52,828 bases of DNA from an uncultured Neglectibacter sp. Lineage in GTDB: Bacteria > Bacillota > Clostridia > Oscillospirales > Acutalibacteraceae. The position numbers were made by a program, and so were the translations under genes. A model generated the notes under the pieces. That model did not search any database. It had not been told where the DNA came from and worked only from the letters and a program-made list of their open reading frames with translations. Shown one piece after another: positions 9,324-17,855 of this stretch. Where the stretch lies: assembly GCA_946554335.1 (NCBI GenBank), contig CAMNSA010000016.1:1-52828 (forward strand), given 5' to 3'. Each line of letters starts with the position of its first letter. Position 1 is the first letter of the stretch.

Positions 9324-11867
9324 TTATTTCAGGTGTTTTTCCAAAAGCTGCGTGAGACGGTCGATATCAATGGGCTTGGCCACATGCTCATTCATTCCGC
9401 AGGCAAGGCAGCGCTGCACATCATCGGAAAACGCGTCCGCCGTCATGGCGATAATGGGAAGGTCCGCATCGGCGCGCTTCAAGGCTCGAATGGCCTTGGC
9501 CGCCTCATAGCCGTTTAATACAGGCATACGGATATCCATTAGGATCACATCGTAGAAGCCAATTTCGGAGCCGATAAACTTATCCACGCAGATCTGGCCG
9601 TTTTCCGCCCTTTCCAGGGTAAATCCTGCCTCTGAAAGAATATCTTCGGCAATTTCCCAGTTAAGATCGTTATCCTCCGCGAGCAGGATCCGCTTCCCCG
9701 CAAATTCCTGGGACTTTTTGGTGCTTGCCGCGCCTGTCTGTTCTTCTTCGTTTTCTCCGTCAAAGTAGCGTTTGAGGCCCAAATACAGGTTGGATTTGAA
9801 AAGCGGCTTGGAAATGAAGCCCTGTACGCCGACCTTCTTTGCCTCATCCTCGATATCGCTCCAATCGTAGGCGGAGATGATCAGGATCGGCACCTCGTCT
9901 CCCAAATGCTTTCGCATCTCTCTGGCAGTATGCAGGCCGTCCATTCCGGGCATCTTCCAATCCAGCAGCACGATCTCATAACCGCTGCCGGAATCGTGGC
10001 GCTTCTTTACCATTTCTACTGCTGTCGCGCCGTCGGTCGCCCATTCGGCGTCAATTCCGATCTCCTTCAGGGAATCCACCGCACTCAGGCAGAGATCCTG
10101 ATTGTTGTCCACCACCAACATTCTCCAGGGGGGAAGAATCATGTCAGCTTCCTTGATCCTGGCCCTTTCAAAATCCAGCGTAATGTGGAACTCACTGCCC
10201 TGTCCGGGAGCGCTTTTCAGATCTATCGTACCCTGCATGGTATCCACGATCGCCTTTGTGATAGCCATGCCCAGGCCGGTGCCCTCCGTCTTATTTACCT
10301 GTTCGCTGCTCTCCCTGGTAAAGGTGTCAAAAATCTTCTTCTGGAACTCAGGAGTCATGCCGATGCCGGTATCCCGCACCCGGAAATGGCACCTGACATA
10401 TTCTTCTCCCCTGGGAGACTCCTCCTGCTCCAGGTAAACATTGATGGTTCCTCCTTCCGGAGTGAACTTCACTGCATTGGAAAGCAGATTGACCAACACT
10501 TGGTTGAGCCGAATACTGTCACAGTATACCTCTTCTGCCAGGATCTTCTGAATGAAGATATCAAAATGCTGCGCTTTAGACTTGATCTGAGGCTGCACGA
10601 TATTGACGATGCTGTCCATGGTGTCCCTGAGAGAGATCTGGCTGATATTCAAGGTCAGCTTGCCGCTTTCGATCTTGCTCATATCCAGCACATCGTTGAT
10701 CAGGCCCAGCAGGTGCTTACCCGACAGATTGATCTTCCTCAGGCAATCCTTGACGCGGGCAGAATCCTCGATATTGGTCATGGCAATGGCCGTCATGCCC
10801 ATAATACCGTTCATAGGCGTTCTGATATCATGGCTCATGCTGGACAGGAACTCGCTTTTCGCCTTATTGGCCTTCGTAGCCTCCCGCTCTGCTTTGGCCA
10901 ACTCCTCCATCTGTCTGCGGGATATCTGAGAGTAGATCAGGAATACCATCAACACTGCCAGGAGAACCAGTACTGATGCGACCAGCATAATCATCAGCCG
11001 CTGGGCATCTAAGCTCTCCAGTATTCCATCCAGGGCGCTGAAAGGCATCACAGAGACCAAATACCATGCTGAGTCCGGCATATGCGTGCACAAAAGGCAT
11101 CGAGTCTCTCCATCCACAGAAATAATAGTGGAATAGTCCTTGTTTTCATTGACTGCAACCTGCATCTGCTGCACATACTGCCGCGGCGTGATCCCGTTAA
11201 AAGCAGCAACGCTTTCCTCCATAAAAGTATAATAATCGCCTTCGCTGCGGTCTCTCACCACATAAGTGCCATCATTGCGGATAATAAAAGAAGACATCAG
11301 ATTGCTTTCTTCATCCAGCGCCAAAACCTCTTCCAGATAAGACATAGGAAGCGCCGCCACCATGGCAGAACTGGTCTTCCCGTCCTTCATGGGATAAGCC
11401 GCGTCTAAAAGCAGGCATAGCATTTTTTCTCCGGAGGAGTCCGCTCCGGAAAACACCCGCAGACTACTGTCTTTCAGTACATTGCGGAAGGTGGTTTCAT
11501 CATGGTACTGCACATCGGTGCCGTAAACCGTCTCGCTTTCTCCATCCTCGGTATAAAGTCCCAGATAGGAAAAGCTGCGCACCTGAGCGCTGAAGGCCAA
11601 CTCTTCCAGCATCTCTTCTCCGTATTCCACCGTCTGAGGCGGAGTGCGCTCTACGATGCCCTCCATCTCAGAAAGCCGCAGACTTACCACCGTGTCAAAC
11701 TTCTGGTGCATTTGCCTTGCCATGGCGGACATATAGATCTCGCCGATCCCACTGATAGCCGTGCTGCTTCTTTCAAAAATCAGCATTGAGGCTGAAATGA
11801 TCACTGCCGTACAGAAAACAGCCAGAGAGGTAAAACTGATCCACAAAAATTTCTTCGTGTTCTTCAT
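9324..11867 (-). CDS. Membrane hybrid sensor histidine kinase with two receiver domains
   Basis: An 847-residue protein. A transmembrane helix at about 8-30 and a second at about 288-312 enclose an extracytoplasmic sensor domain of about 250 residues, probably Cache-like. No clear HAMP domain follows. The HisKA domain carries His346 in SMSHDIRTPMNG, followed by a HATPase_c domain with NLLSNAVKFTPEGG, DTGIGM and GTGLGM. Two receiver domains follow, with phospho-acceptors Asp636 (LLDWKMPGMDG) and Asp778 (LMDIRMPVLNG). The ligand is unknown. It heads the operon that continues with the HD-GYP/GGDEF regulator and Hpt. The ATG at 11867 follows GGAGAAAGAG. Confidence 0.94.
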   Translation of the reverse strand: MKNTKKFLWISFTSLAVFCTAVIISASMLIFERSSTAISGIGEIYMSAMARQMHQKFDTVVSLRLSEMEGIVERTPPQTVEYGEEMLEELAFSAQVRSFSYLGLYTEDGESETVYGTDVQYHDETTFRNVLKDSSLRVFSGADSSGEKMLCLLLDAAYPMKDGKTSSAMVAALPMSYLEEVLALDEESNLMSSFIIRNDGTYVVRDRSEGDYYTFMEESVAAFNGITPRQYVQQMQVAVNENKDYSTIISVDGETRCLLCTHMPDSAWYLVSVMPFSALDGILESLDAQRLMIMLVASVLVLLAVLMVFLIYSQISRRQMEELAKAEREATKANKAKSEFLSSMSHDIRTPMNGIMGMTAIAMTNIEDSARVKDCLRKINLSGKHLLGLINDVLDMSKIESGKLTLNISQISLRDTMDSIVNIVQPQIKSKAQHFDIFIQKILAEEVYCDSIRLNQVLVNLLSNAVKFTPEGGTINVYLEQEESPRGEEYVRCHFRVRDTGIGMTPEFQKKIFDTFTRESSEQVNKTEGTGLGMAITKAIVDTMQGTIDLKSAPGQGSEFHITLDFERARIKEADMILPPWRMLVVDNNQDLCLSAVDSLKEIGIDAEWATDGATAVEMVKKRHDSGSGYEIVLLDWKMPGMDGLHTAREMRKHLGDEVPILIISAYDWSDIEDEAKKVGVQGFISKPLFKSNLYLGLKRYFDGENEEEQTGAASTKKSQEFAGKRILLAEDNDLNWEIAEDILSEAGFTLERAENGQICVDKFIGSEIGFYDVILMDIRMPVLNGYEAAKAIRALKRADADLPIIAMTADAFSDDVQRCLACGMNEHVAKPIDIDRLTQLLEKHLK

Positions 11868-12060
11868 ATCTTCTCTTTCTCCTCATGATGTGAGATGGCC
11901 TGGCTGTTTTCTCCGCCGAAACACAGCGGAAAAAGCCTTAGCCCCTTTTTCAGATACTCGCGCCGCAAAATGCTTTCCCACACGCTCTGCGTCCGCTTTC
12001 ACATTTTAAATTTCAAAAAACTTTTCCGTTGCGTGGAAGATATAGGGCACTCTTTTCCAC

Positions 12061-12087
12061 TATGATAATCTATGATAATCATTATAT
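12061..12087. promoter_or_regulatory. Palindrome and direct repeat over the kinase promoter (possible Fur-type operator)
   Basis: TATGATAATC occurs twice in tandem (12061-12080). The second copy forms TGATAAT-C-ATTATAT at 12073-12087, which matches 12 of 14 arm positions of the 7-1-7 Fur-family box TGATAAT-N-ATTATCA. It covers the -10 box and the predicted start point, so a bound repressor would block transcription. It could also be coincidental AT-rich symmetry. Confidence 0.4.
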
Positions 12088-12109
12088 AGAGGATTTGAGA
12101 AAAGGTCAA
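12081..12109 (-). promoter_or_regulatory. Sigma-A promoter for the kinase operon
   Basis: On the minus strand: TTGACC (12109-12104), a 17-base spacer, TATAAT (12086-12081). This predicts a transcript with a leader of about 205 bases before the kinase ATG. The leader has several short stems but matches no riboswitch I recognise, including the cyclic-di-GMP-I class. No gene is supported in 11868-12366. Confidence 0.75.
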
Positions 12110-12218
12110 TAGCAGAAAACGCTTTTCCCTGTCTGTTCGGCAGTAATTTCCCCTACGGTGAACGCACCCAAAAACACTCTGATAAAACAATTTTTTTGCC
12201 GTCATGTATCTGTTTGTG

Positions 12219-12247
12219 TTGTGAAGTGTCTTACTGTGTGATAGAAT
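12219..12247 (+). promoter_or_regulatory. Sigma-A promoter for the 12367 gene
   Basis: TTGTGA at 12219-12224, a 17-base spacer and TAGAAT at 12242-12247, 120 bases before the ATG and divergent from the kinase promoter. Confidence 0.6.
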
Positions 12248-12366
12248 AAATTTAATTTCTCTCCGGATCACGATCTTCACCGTTGCCGTTTTGGAGGATC
12301 GCTGCGTCAAAATTCGGGAAGACTGCGGAAAAATCCTTCCATTTTTACAAGCCTGGAGGCGGTTTT

Positions 12367-13830
12367 ATGAAAAAGTTCTTTTCTCTATTCTTTTTTGCTG
12401 CGCTGATGCTTTCCCTGCCTCTTTGCGCCAGGGCTCAAACCGCCGAGGTAATTCTTCCTGACCTGGAGCTCACCTTCCAGATCCCGGACGACTATCTTGT
12501 TGTGACAGAAGAAGATATCAAGCTGGAACACTCTCTTGATTTCGGCGCTGTATCCGATGATTTTTCCCACCAGATCCTTGTGCGAATCGTTTATCCCACT
12601 ACTCCCTTTGATTACGATTCCATCAGTGACGAGGCGCTCATTTCCGCGCTGCGTGAGGAAATGGCCGAGACCCACGAGGAGATTACGGATCTCACTGTCA
12701 GTCACCGTCCCCACCCTAAATTCAGATTAATTGAGGCGCGGCTGGCTGCCTCCGACATGACCGTGCTTCATTGCTATGTGATCCTGAAAGACCGTATGGC
12801 CGACCTGGGGATCTTTTCCGAGCTTGTAGAGGATGCGGAAGAATACCGTGAGGAGCTCATGGACGGGATCCTCGACACGCTGAAGATCGAGGGCGCCGCG
12901 GCAGAAGGCTCCGCCTATTCTTCCGGGCAAAACCTGGAAAGCGGGAAACAGGGCCCCTTTGAGTACCAGGAGGAAGAAACATGGCTTACCTTTACCGTCT
13001 CCTCAGGCTGGGAAAGTATCGATCTGCCGGAAACCACGCTTCCCTTACGGGCGGCCATTTCCTGCACGGCAGACCCTTCCAAAAAGCTTTACTTTGGAGT
13101 GGATACCAGCATATTCAGAAGTCACTTCAAAAATGGGGAGGAAAGCTCTGACTCGTCCGTCACCGAACTGTTCATGCCCTATGATCCTGCGGAAATTTCC
13201 GCACACTTTCCGGAGCTTGAGGCAGATTTCCGAAAAGTGACCATTGGTGAGGAAACCTATTTTACGGGCGTATCCAAGGCCTCCGAACTGGGCTTTTCCA
13301 CTCCGGCTGTGGCCTGGGTACATGTGGACCTGGGCTGCTGGTATCTGTTTCTCTATTCCGGGACAGAAAACGACCCCCATTACGCCGAGGTCTATTCCAT
13401 CATAAAATCAACGGAATACCCCAGCCTGACACAGCTTATTTTGGGAGACCACGCCTCTGATTTTGAGGGCGACGCTTCCCGGGCGCCGGAGCCAACGCCT
13501 CTTCCGCCTATCTCCTCCAAGCCTGAGGAGGAGGCCGAACCAAGCCCGGAACCGCAGGTGCAAAGCGAGCGGGAAAGGACGCCTCTTCCAGTCATTTTTA
13601 TCGTCTGTGTTCTTTTCCTGCTTCTGGCTATAGGGCTGTTGTGCCTTGTTCTTTTCAAGCTTTTGAAGAAAAACAAAAAGCCGGCGTTCCCGCCGATGGC
13701 CCCGCCAATCTTTATCCCTCAAAAGCCGGGGAACATGCCGCCCCCAGGCCCCATCCCACCGCCTCCCGGCTCAATTCCTCCGCCTTCGGGACCGCAGAAT
13801 AGACAGCCGCCGGACACAAGAGAGAGATAG
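12367..13830 (+). CDS. Secreted/anchored protein of unknown function with a C-terminal membrane segment and proline-rich tail
   Basis: A 487-residue protein of unrecognised family. It begins with a signal peptide (MKKFFSLFFFAALMLSLPL, cleavage near ARAQT). Two exported segments of similar character follow (about 25-190 and 215-365), each resembling an alpha/beta domain, so a duplicated domain is possible. Next come a Pro/Glu-rich linker, a single membrane helix (LPVIFIVCVLFLLLAIGLL), a basic stop-transfer stretch (KLLKKNKK) and a cytoplasmic tail of about 50 residues dominated by proline with PPPGPIPPPPGSIPPP. The start at 12367 follows GGAGGCGG; the frame is open further upstream without a binding site. 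It has its own promoter and terminator. Confidence 0.8.
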   Translation: MKKFFSLFFFAALMLSLPLCARAQTAEVILPDLELTFQIPDDYLVVTEEDIKLEHSLDFGAVSDDFSHQILVRIVYPTTPFDYDSISDEALISALREEMAETHEEITDLTVSHRPHPKFRLIEARLAASDMTVLHCYVILKDRMADLGIFSELVEDAEEYREELMDGILDTLKIEGAAAEGSAYSSGQNLESGKQGPFEYQEEETWLTFTVSSGWESIDLPETTLPLRAAISCTADPSKKLYFGVDTSIFRSHFKNGEESSDSSVTELFMPYDPAEISAHFPELEADFRKVTIGEETYFTGVSKASELGFSTPAVAWVHVDLGCWYLFLYSGTENDPHYAEVYSIIKSTEYPSLTQLILGDHASDFEGDASRAPEPTPLPPISSKPEEEAEPSPEPQVQSERERTPLPVIFIVCVLFLLLAIGLLCLVLFKLLKKNKKPAFPPMAPPIFIPQKPGNMPPPGPIPPPPGSIPPPSGPQNRQPPDTRER

Positions 13831-13836
13831 CTTTCG

Positions 13837-13869
13837 CTCCCGCTCACAGCTGTGAGCGGGAGTTCTTTT
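13837..13869 (+). terminator. Terminator after the 12367 gene
   Basis: Perfect 13-base palindrome arms (CTCCCGCTCACAG and its complement) with essentially no loop, followed by TTCTTTT, six bases after the stop. Confidence 0.85.
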
Positions 13870-14020
13870 CAACATGACATATCAAAGAAGCTATGATCCT
13901 TCATTTCCCGGCCTCGCTCTTTTTACTCTGCTTTTAAAGTCTGTTCCCCGATTGCCCGGAGCAGTTTTTCTTTCTTAAAAATTTCATCTTCCTTACCGCC
14001 GGGTTTTGTGATAAAATAAT

Positions 14021-14050
14021 CGCAGAGTGATCATAAATGACCACTCTGCG
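14021..14050 (+). other. Hairpin in the leader of nfnA
   Basis: CGCAGAGTG at 14021-14029 pairs with CACTCTGCG at 14042-14050 around a 12-base loop. TAAAAT at 14012-14017 just before it could be a -10 box, but I find no good -35 box. The rest of the 13870-14177 gap holds no gene I can support. The hairpin lacks a U-tract and may be a leader structure. Confidence 0.4.
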
Positions 14051-14177
14051 GTCATTCAAAGAATCCCTGGGCCCGGATTGTGAAGCAGTTCTCTTTTGTC
14101 TCACAAAAGCGCCGGGCTTCAGGCAAAACAACCGCGCAGCAAATTTCCTTTCTCAGCAAATGAAGGAGCGAAACAAG

Positions 14178-15035
14178 ATGTACCAAATCATGAAAAAGCG
14201 GGAGCTCAATCCCACCGTTACCCTGATGGAGATCCAGGCCCCCTTAGTGGCTGCAAAAGCTCAGCCCGGACAGTTTATCATTCTCCGGGTGGATGAGCGT
14301 GGAGAGCGGATCCCTCTGACCATAGCCGGCTATGACCGGAAAAAGGGCACTGTGACCATCATCTTCCAGATCGTAGGCGCCACCACCCAGCTGCTCAACC
14401 ACAAGCGGGAGGGCGAATTCCTTCAGGATTTCGCCGGCCCCCTGGGAGTGGCCACCAAAACCGAGAATCTAAAAAATGTGTGTATCGTAGGCGGCGGAGT
14501 GGGCTGCGCCATCGCCCTGCCTATTGCCCAAAAGCTTCACAACGAAGGGTGCGAGGTGACCTCCATCATCGGCTTCCGCTCCCGGAACCTTCTGATTCTG
14601 GAAGAGGAGTTCCAGGCGGCCAGCCAGCGGCTTTTTGTCATGACGGACGACGGGAGCTGCGGAAGGAAGGGAAATGTATGCGTTCCCCTTCAGGAGCTGC
14701 TGGACGGCGGCGAGACCTTTGACGAGATCATCACCATTGGGCCGCTGGTCATGATGAAGTTTGTGGTGGAGACCGCAAGGCCCACCGGCATCCCCTGCAC
14801 CGTTTCCATGAATCCCATTATGATTGACGGCACCGGCATGTGCGGAGGCTGCCGGTTAAGCCTTTTACAGGACGGAAAACGGGTGACGAAATTCGCCTGT
14901 GTGGACGGGCCGGACTTCAACGGCTATGAGGTGGATTTTGACGAGGCCATGTCCCGCGCCGCCATGTATCGTGATTTTGAGCGACACGCCTTTGAAGAGA
15001 CCTGCAACTTGCTCAAACAAGGCGAACAGAAATAA
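14178..15035 (+). CDS. nfnA: NfnA: FAD/[2Fe-2S] subunit of NADH-dependent ferredoxin:NADP+ oxidoreductase
   Basis: Small subunit of the flavin-based electron-bifurcating transhydrogenase. It couples NADPH oxidation to reduction of NAD+ and ferredoxin, or the reverse. The 285-residue protein has an N-terminal ferredoxin-reductase FAD domain (QPGQFIILRV, ERIPLTI), an NAD-binding domain (VGGGVGCAIALPIA) and a C-terminal Cys cluster for [2Fe-2S] (MCGGCRLS with a later FACVDGPDF). It is homologous to the PyrK-type dihydroorotate dehydrogenase electron-transfer subunit, but the adjacent NfnB identifies the pair. The ATG at 14178 follows GAAGGAG; the open frame 47 codons upstream lacks family similarity. 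Confidence 0.9.
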   Translation: MYQIMKKRELNPTVTLMEIQAPLVAAKAQPGQFIILRVDERGERIPLTIAGYDRKKGTVTIIFQIVGATTQLLNHKREGEFLQDFAGPLGVATKTENLKNVCIVGGGVGCAIALPIAQKLHNEGCEVTSIIGFRSRNLLILEEEFQAASQRLFVMTDDGSCGRKGNVCVPLQELLDGGETFDEIITIGPLVMMKFVVETARPTGIPCTVSMNPIMIDGTGMCGGCRLSLLQDGKRVTKFACVDGPDFNGYEVDFDEAMSRAAMYRDFERHAFEETCNLLKQGEQK

Positions 15036-15064
15036 GAACCCTCCTATGAAAGGATTGACCCTAT

Positions 15065-16483
15065 ATGCCAGCTGATATGAATCCCAAAAAGACGCCCATG
15101 CCCACCCAGGCCCCTGAGGTGCGCGCTCACAACTTCAACGAGGTGGCCTGCGGCTACGCGGAGGAGGACGCTCTGGGGGAAGCTCTTCGGTGCTTAAACT
15201 GTAAGAATATGCCCTGTGTCAGCGGATGTCCCGTGAATATCCATATTCCGGAATTTATCGCCAAGATCAGAGAGGGCGATTTTGAAGGCGCCTATCAGGT
15301 GATTCTGAAATCCTCCAGCCTGCCGGCCATCTGCGGGCGGGTGTGCCCTCAGGAAAACCAGTGCGAAGCAAAATGCGTGCGCGGCATCAAGGGCGAGCCC
15401 GTGGGCATCGGCCGCCTGGAACGCTTTGTGGCGGACTGGCACAACGCCCATGTGACGCAAAAGCCAGAACCCGTCCCCTCTAACGGTCACAAGGTGGCTG
15501 TGATCGGCTCCGGCCCCTCGGGTCTCACCTGCGCCGGGGAGCTTGCCAAAAAGGGCTATCAGGTCACCATCTTTGAAGCTCTGCACACCGCCGGAGGGGT
15601 ACTTGTCTACGGGATCCCGGAGTTTCGTCTGCCCAAGGCCATCGTGCAGAAGGAGGTTGACAACCTCATCGCCCTGGGCGTAAAGATCGAAACCAATATC
15701 ATTATCGGAAAGACCCTCACTATCGACGAGCTTTTTGAGCAGGGCTTCGAAGCTGTTTTTATCGGCTCCGGCGCAGGCCTGCCCAATTTTATGAATATCC
15801 CCGGAGAAGCGCTCAAGGGCGTTTACTCCGCCAATGAATTTCTCACCCGCAGCAATCTGATGAAGGCCTATGAGAAAAGCCCCGTCACCCCTATCATGAA
15901 GGGTGGAAAGGTCGCCGTGGTAGGCGGAGGCAATGTGGCCATGGACGCTGCCCGCACCGCCCTGCGTCTGGGGGCGGAGCATGTGTATATCGTCTACCGC
16001 CGCTCCATGGAAGAGCTGCCCGCCCGGAAAGAAGAGGTGGAGCACGCCATTGAGGAAGGCATCGACTTCAGGCTCCTGAATAATCCGGTGGAGATTCTGG
16101 GCTATGAGAATCGTGAGGACAAGCGTGACCCCAAAAACGGTTTTGTCACCGGAATGCGCTGTATTAAAATGGAGCTGGGGGAACCGGACGAAAGAGGACG
16201 CCGCCGTCCTGTGCCCGTTCCCGGCAGCGAGTTCACTTTAGATGTGGACACCGTGATCATGGCTATCGGCACCAGCCCCAACCCCCTGATCAAATCCACC
16301 ACCCAAGGCCTTGAGACCCAGAAGTGGGGCGGGATCATCATTAACGAGGACACCGGCCTTACCAGCCGCAAGGGCGTTTATGCCGGCGGCGACGCCGTCA
16401 CCGGGGCCGCCACTGTCATCTCCGCCATGGGCGCCGGGAAGCTGGCGGGCAAAGCTATCGACGAATATCTGTCCTCGAACTGA
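15065..16483 (+). CDS. nfnB: NfnB: NADPH-binding, FAD/4Fe-4S subunit (glutamate-synthase small-subunit family)
   Basis: Large subunit of NfnAB, holding the bifurcating FAD and two [4Fe-4S] clusters. The N-terminal cluster domain shows CLNCKNMPCVSGCP and CGRVCPQENQCEAKC. The FAD domain has VIGSGPSGLTCAGELAKKG, and the NADPH domain has VVGGGNVAMDAARTALRLG and YRRSMEELPARKEE. The C-terminal FAD segment has GVYAGGDAVTGAATV. At 472 residues it has the usual length. Homologous proteins are often labelled GltA or glutamate synthase small subunit, but no large GOGAT subunit is present and the gene follows nfnA by 29 bases. With glutamate dehydrogenase nearby, it may help supply NADPH. Confidence 0.9.
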   Translation: MPADMNPKKTPMPTQAPEVRAHNFNEVACGYAEEDALGEALRCLNCKNMPCVSGCPVNIHIPEFIAKIREGDFEGAYQVILKSSSLPAICGRVCPQENQCEAKCVRGIKGEPVGIGRLERFVADWHNAHVTQKPEPVPSNGHKVAVIGSGPSGLTCAGELAKKGYQVTIFEALHTAGGVLVYGIPEFRLPKAIVQKEVDNLIALGVKIETNIIIGKTLTIDELFEQGFEAVFIGSGAGLPNFMNIPGEALKGVYSANEFLTRSNLMKAYEKSPVTPIMKGGKVAVVGGGNVAMDAARTALRLGAEHVYIVYRRSMEELPARKEEVEHAIEEGIDFRLLNNPVEILGYENREDKRDPKNGFVTGMRCIKMELGEPDERGRRRPVPVPGSEFTLDVDTVIMAIGTSPNPLIKSTTQGLETQKWGGIIINEDTGLTSRKGVYAGGDAVTGAATVISAMGAGKLAGKAIDEYLSSN

Positions 16484-16525
16484 GTTCTTGCAAGGACCGA
16501 TCAGCTCATTCGAAAGGAGGCTGCT

Positions 16526-17227
16526 ATGGACCAAAAGACCTATTCCTTGCTGGAAGCTTACATGCTTCGCTGCATGGAAGACGCCGCCCACGACAGAGAA
16601 CATGTCTACCGCGTGCTGTATTACGCGCTGGAGATCGCAAAAGCGGAAGAGAATGTGGACTATGACGTTCTGATCGCGGCCTGCCTATTACACGACATCG
16701 GCAGAAAAGAGCAATTTGAGAATCCTGCTTTATGCCACGCAGCGGTAGGGGGCGAAAAAGCCTGCCAATTTCTTTTGTCTCACGGCTTTGAACCGACTTA
16801 TGCACTCAAGGTAAAAGAGTGCATCAAAACACACCGCTATCGAAAAAACGAACCGCCCCAAAGCCCGGAAGCGAAGATCCTGTTTGACGCGGACAAGCTG
16901 GATGCGGCGGGGGCCACCGGGATCGCCCGGACCCTGCTTTATAAGGGTGTCGTCTCCGAACCCCTCTATTCCCTGCTGCCAAACGGAAGCGTCTCCTCCG
17001 GAGAGGGAGACAAAGCTCCTTCCTTTTTCCAGGAATACAAGTACAAGCTGGAAGGGCTTTACTCTCACTTTTACACCGAAAGAGGAAGAGGGTTGGCCGA
17101 AAAGCGGCGGCAGGCGGCGGTGGCTTTTTACAGCAGCCTCTATGGGGAGCTGAGCTCCTCATACGAAAACGGAAGAGCGGAGCTCGACCGTCTTTTCTCC
17201 TCCCCCGCCTCCAAAGAACCGGAATAA
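16526..17227 (+). CDS. HD-domain phosphohydrolase
   Basis: A 233-residue member of the HD superfamily of metal-dependent phosphohydrolases; the substrate is unknown. Metal-ligand candidates are His26 (DREHVYRV), the HD pair His56-Asp57 (LLHDIGRKE) and a later Asp in LFDADKLDAAGATG. This arrangement is like the YpgQ/YedJ group, whose members hydrolyse nucleoside triphosphates or similar phosphoesters. The start at 16526 follows AAAGGAGG. It lies 42 bases after nfnB and is probably on the same transcript, although no functional link is evident. It converges on the Nudix gene, with a terminator between them. Confidence 0.88.
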   Translation: MDQKTYSLLEAYMLRCMEDAAHDREHVYRVLYYALEIAKAEENVDYDVLIAACLLHDIGRKEQFENPALCHAAVGGEKACQFLLSHGFEPTYALKVKECIKTHRYRKNEPPQSPEAKILFDADKLDAAGATGIARTLLYKGVVSEPLYSLLPNGSVSSGEGDKAPSFFQEYKYKLEGLYSHFYTERGRGLAEKRRQAAVAFYSSLYGELSSSYENGRAELDRLFSSPASKEPE

Positions 17228-17244
17228 GCCAAACGAAAAAGGAT

Positions 17245-17283
17245 AAAGCCAGACAGCGAATGTGCTGCCTGGCTTTTGTTTTG
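17245..17283 (+). terminator. Terminator between the HD gene and the Nudix gene
   Basis: AAAGCCAGACAGC and GCTGCCTGGCTTT pair with one mismatch around a six-base loop, followed by TTGTTTT. It serves the plus-strand HD-domain gene. Confidence 0.75.
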
Positions 17284-17301
17284 GAATTCTTCCCCGGCTT
17301 T

Positions 17302-17754
17302 TCAGATCGCCGAAGATTCGCTCTGTTTTTCTTTCTCTTGCAGATACTGAAAGAATTTTTTGAGGATCGCTTTGTCATTTTCAAAGGTGACGGTTTCCAA
17401 AGCCTTGTCGCAGGACTCCCAGCGGATCTCCATGACCTCCTCCGGCTGGGCCTTCATCTCCCCTTTTTTCCGGCAGGCGGCAAAATAGATCACATCCTTT
17501 TCCACCCCCGGCTTGGGAGAATAGCTAACCACCTCCCGGAACCCGGTGTCCAGCTTTACTTTTAAGCCGGTCTCCTCCCGGATCTCCCTTAGGGCAGTCT
17601 CTTCTTCCGTTTCCTTTTTTTCCACATGACCCTTGGGGAAAGCCCAGTGTCCGCCGTTTTTATGCTTGATGAGAAGCACTTCCACCCTGTCGTCCTCCTC
17701 CCGGAAGATGATCGCGCCGCAGGACTTTTCCTTTTTCAGCTCCCCTTTTCCCAT
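17302..17754 (-). CDS. Nudix hydrolase (diadenosine-polyphosphate type)
   Basis: A 150-residue Nudix protein. The Nudix box G-x5-E-x7-R-E-x2-E-E-x-G is complete (from GHVEKKE to REIREETGL), with the preceding KNGGHWAFPKGH typical of Ap4A hydrolases (MutT/YvcI-like). It probably cleaves dinucleoside polyphosphates or other nucleoside diphosphates linked to X. An in-frame ATG lies at 17841 but without a binding site. The ATG at 17754 has AAGGA at good spacing and begins MGKGELKKEKSCGAI, where family similarity starts. It lies downstream of the aldose epimerase. Confidence 0.88.
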   Translation of the reverse strand: MGKGELKKEKSCGAIIFREEDDRVEVLLIKHKNGGHWAFPKGHVEKKETEEETALREIREETGLKVKLDTGFREVVSYSPKPGVEKDVIYFAACRKKGEMKAQPEEVMEIRWESCDKALETVTFENDKAILKKFFQYLQEKEKQSESSAI

Positions 17755-17855
17755 GTGACCGCTTCCTTTTCCACGCGCTCCGAAAGCCTTCGGAGAACGC
17801 TGTTTTTTAAGCAGGAACTTTCTGACAAAAGCTTCTGTCATAAGAGAGGCGTTTC

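Noticed and set aside
11868-12075. Possible cyclic-di-GMP riboswitch in the kinase operon leader
   Set aside because: The operon content makes it attractive, but the conserved GEMM core strings are absent and the stems seen are short and ordinary.
11999-12310. A 103-codon minus-strand frame upstream of the kinase
   Set aside because: It spans two divergent promoters and a palindrome, has no binding site, and its protein has no domain character.
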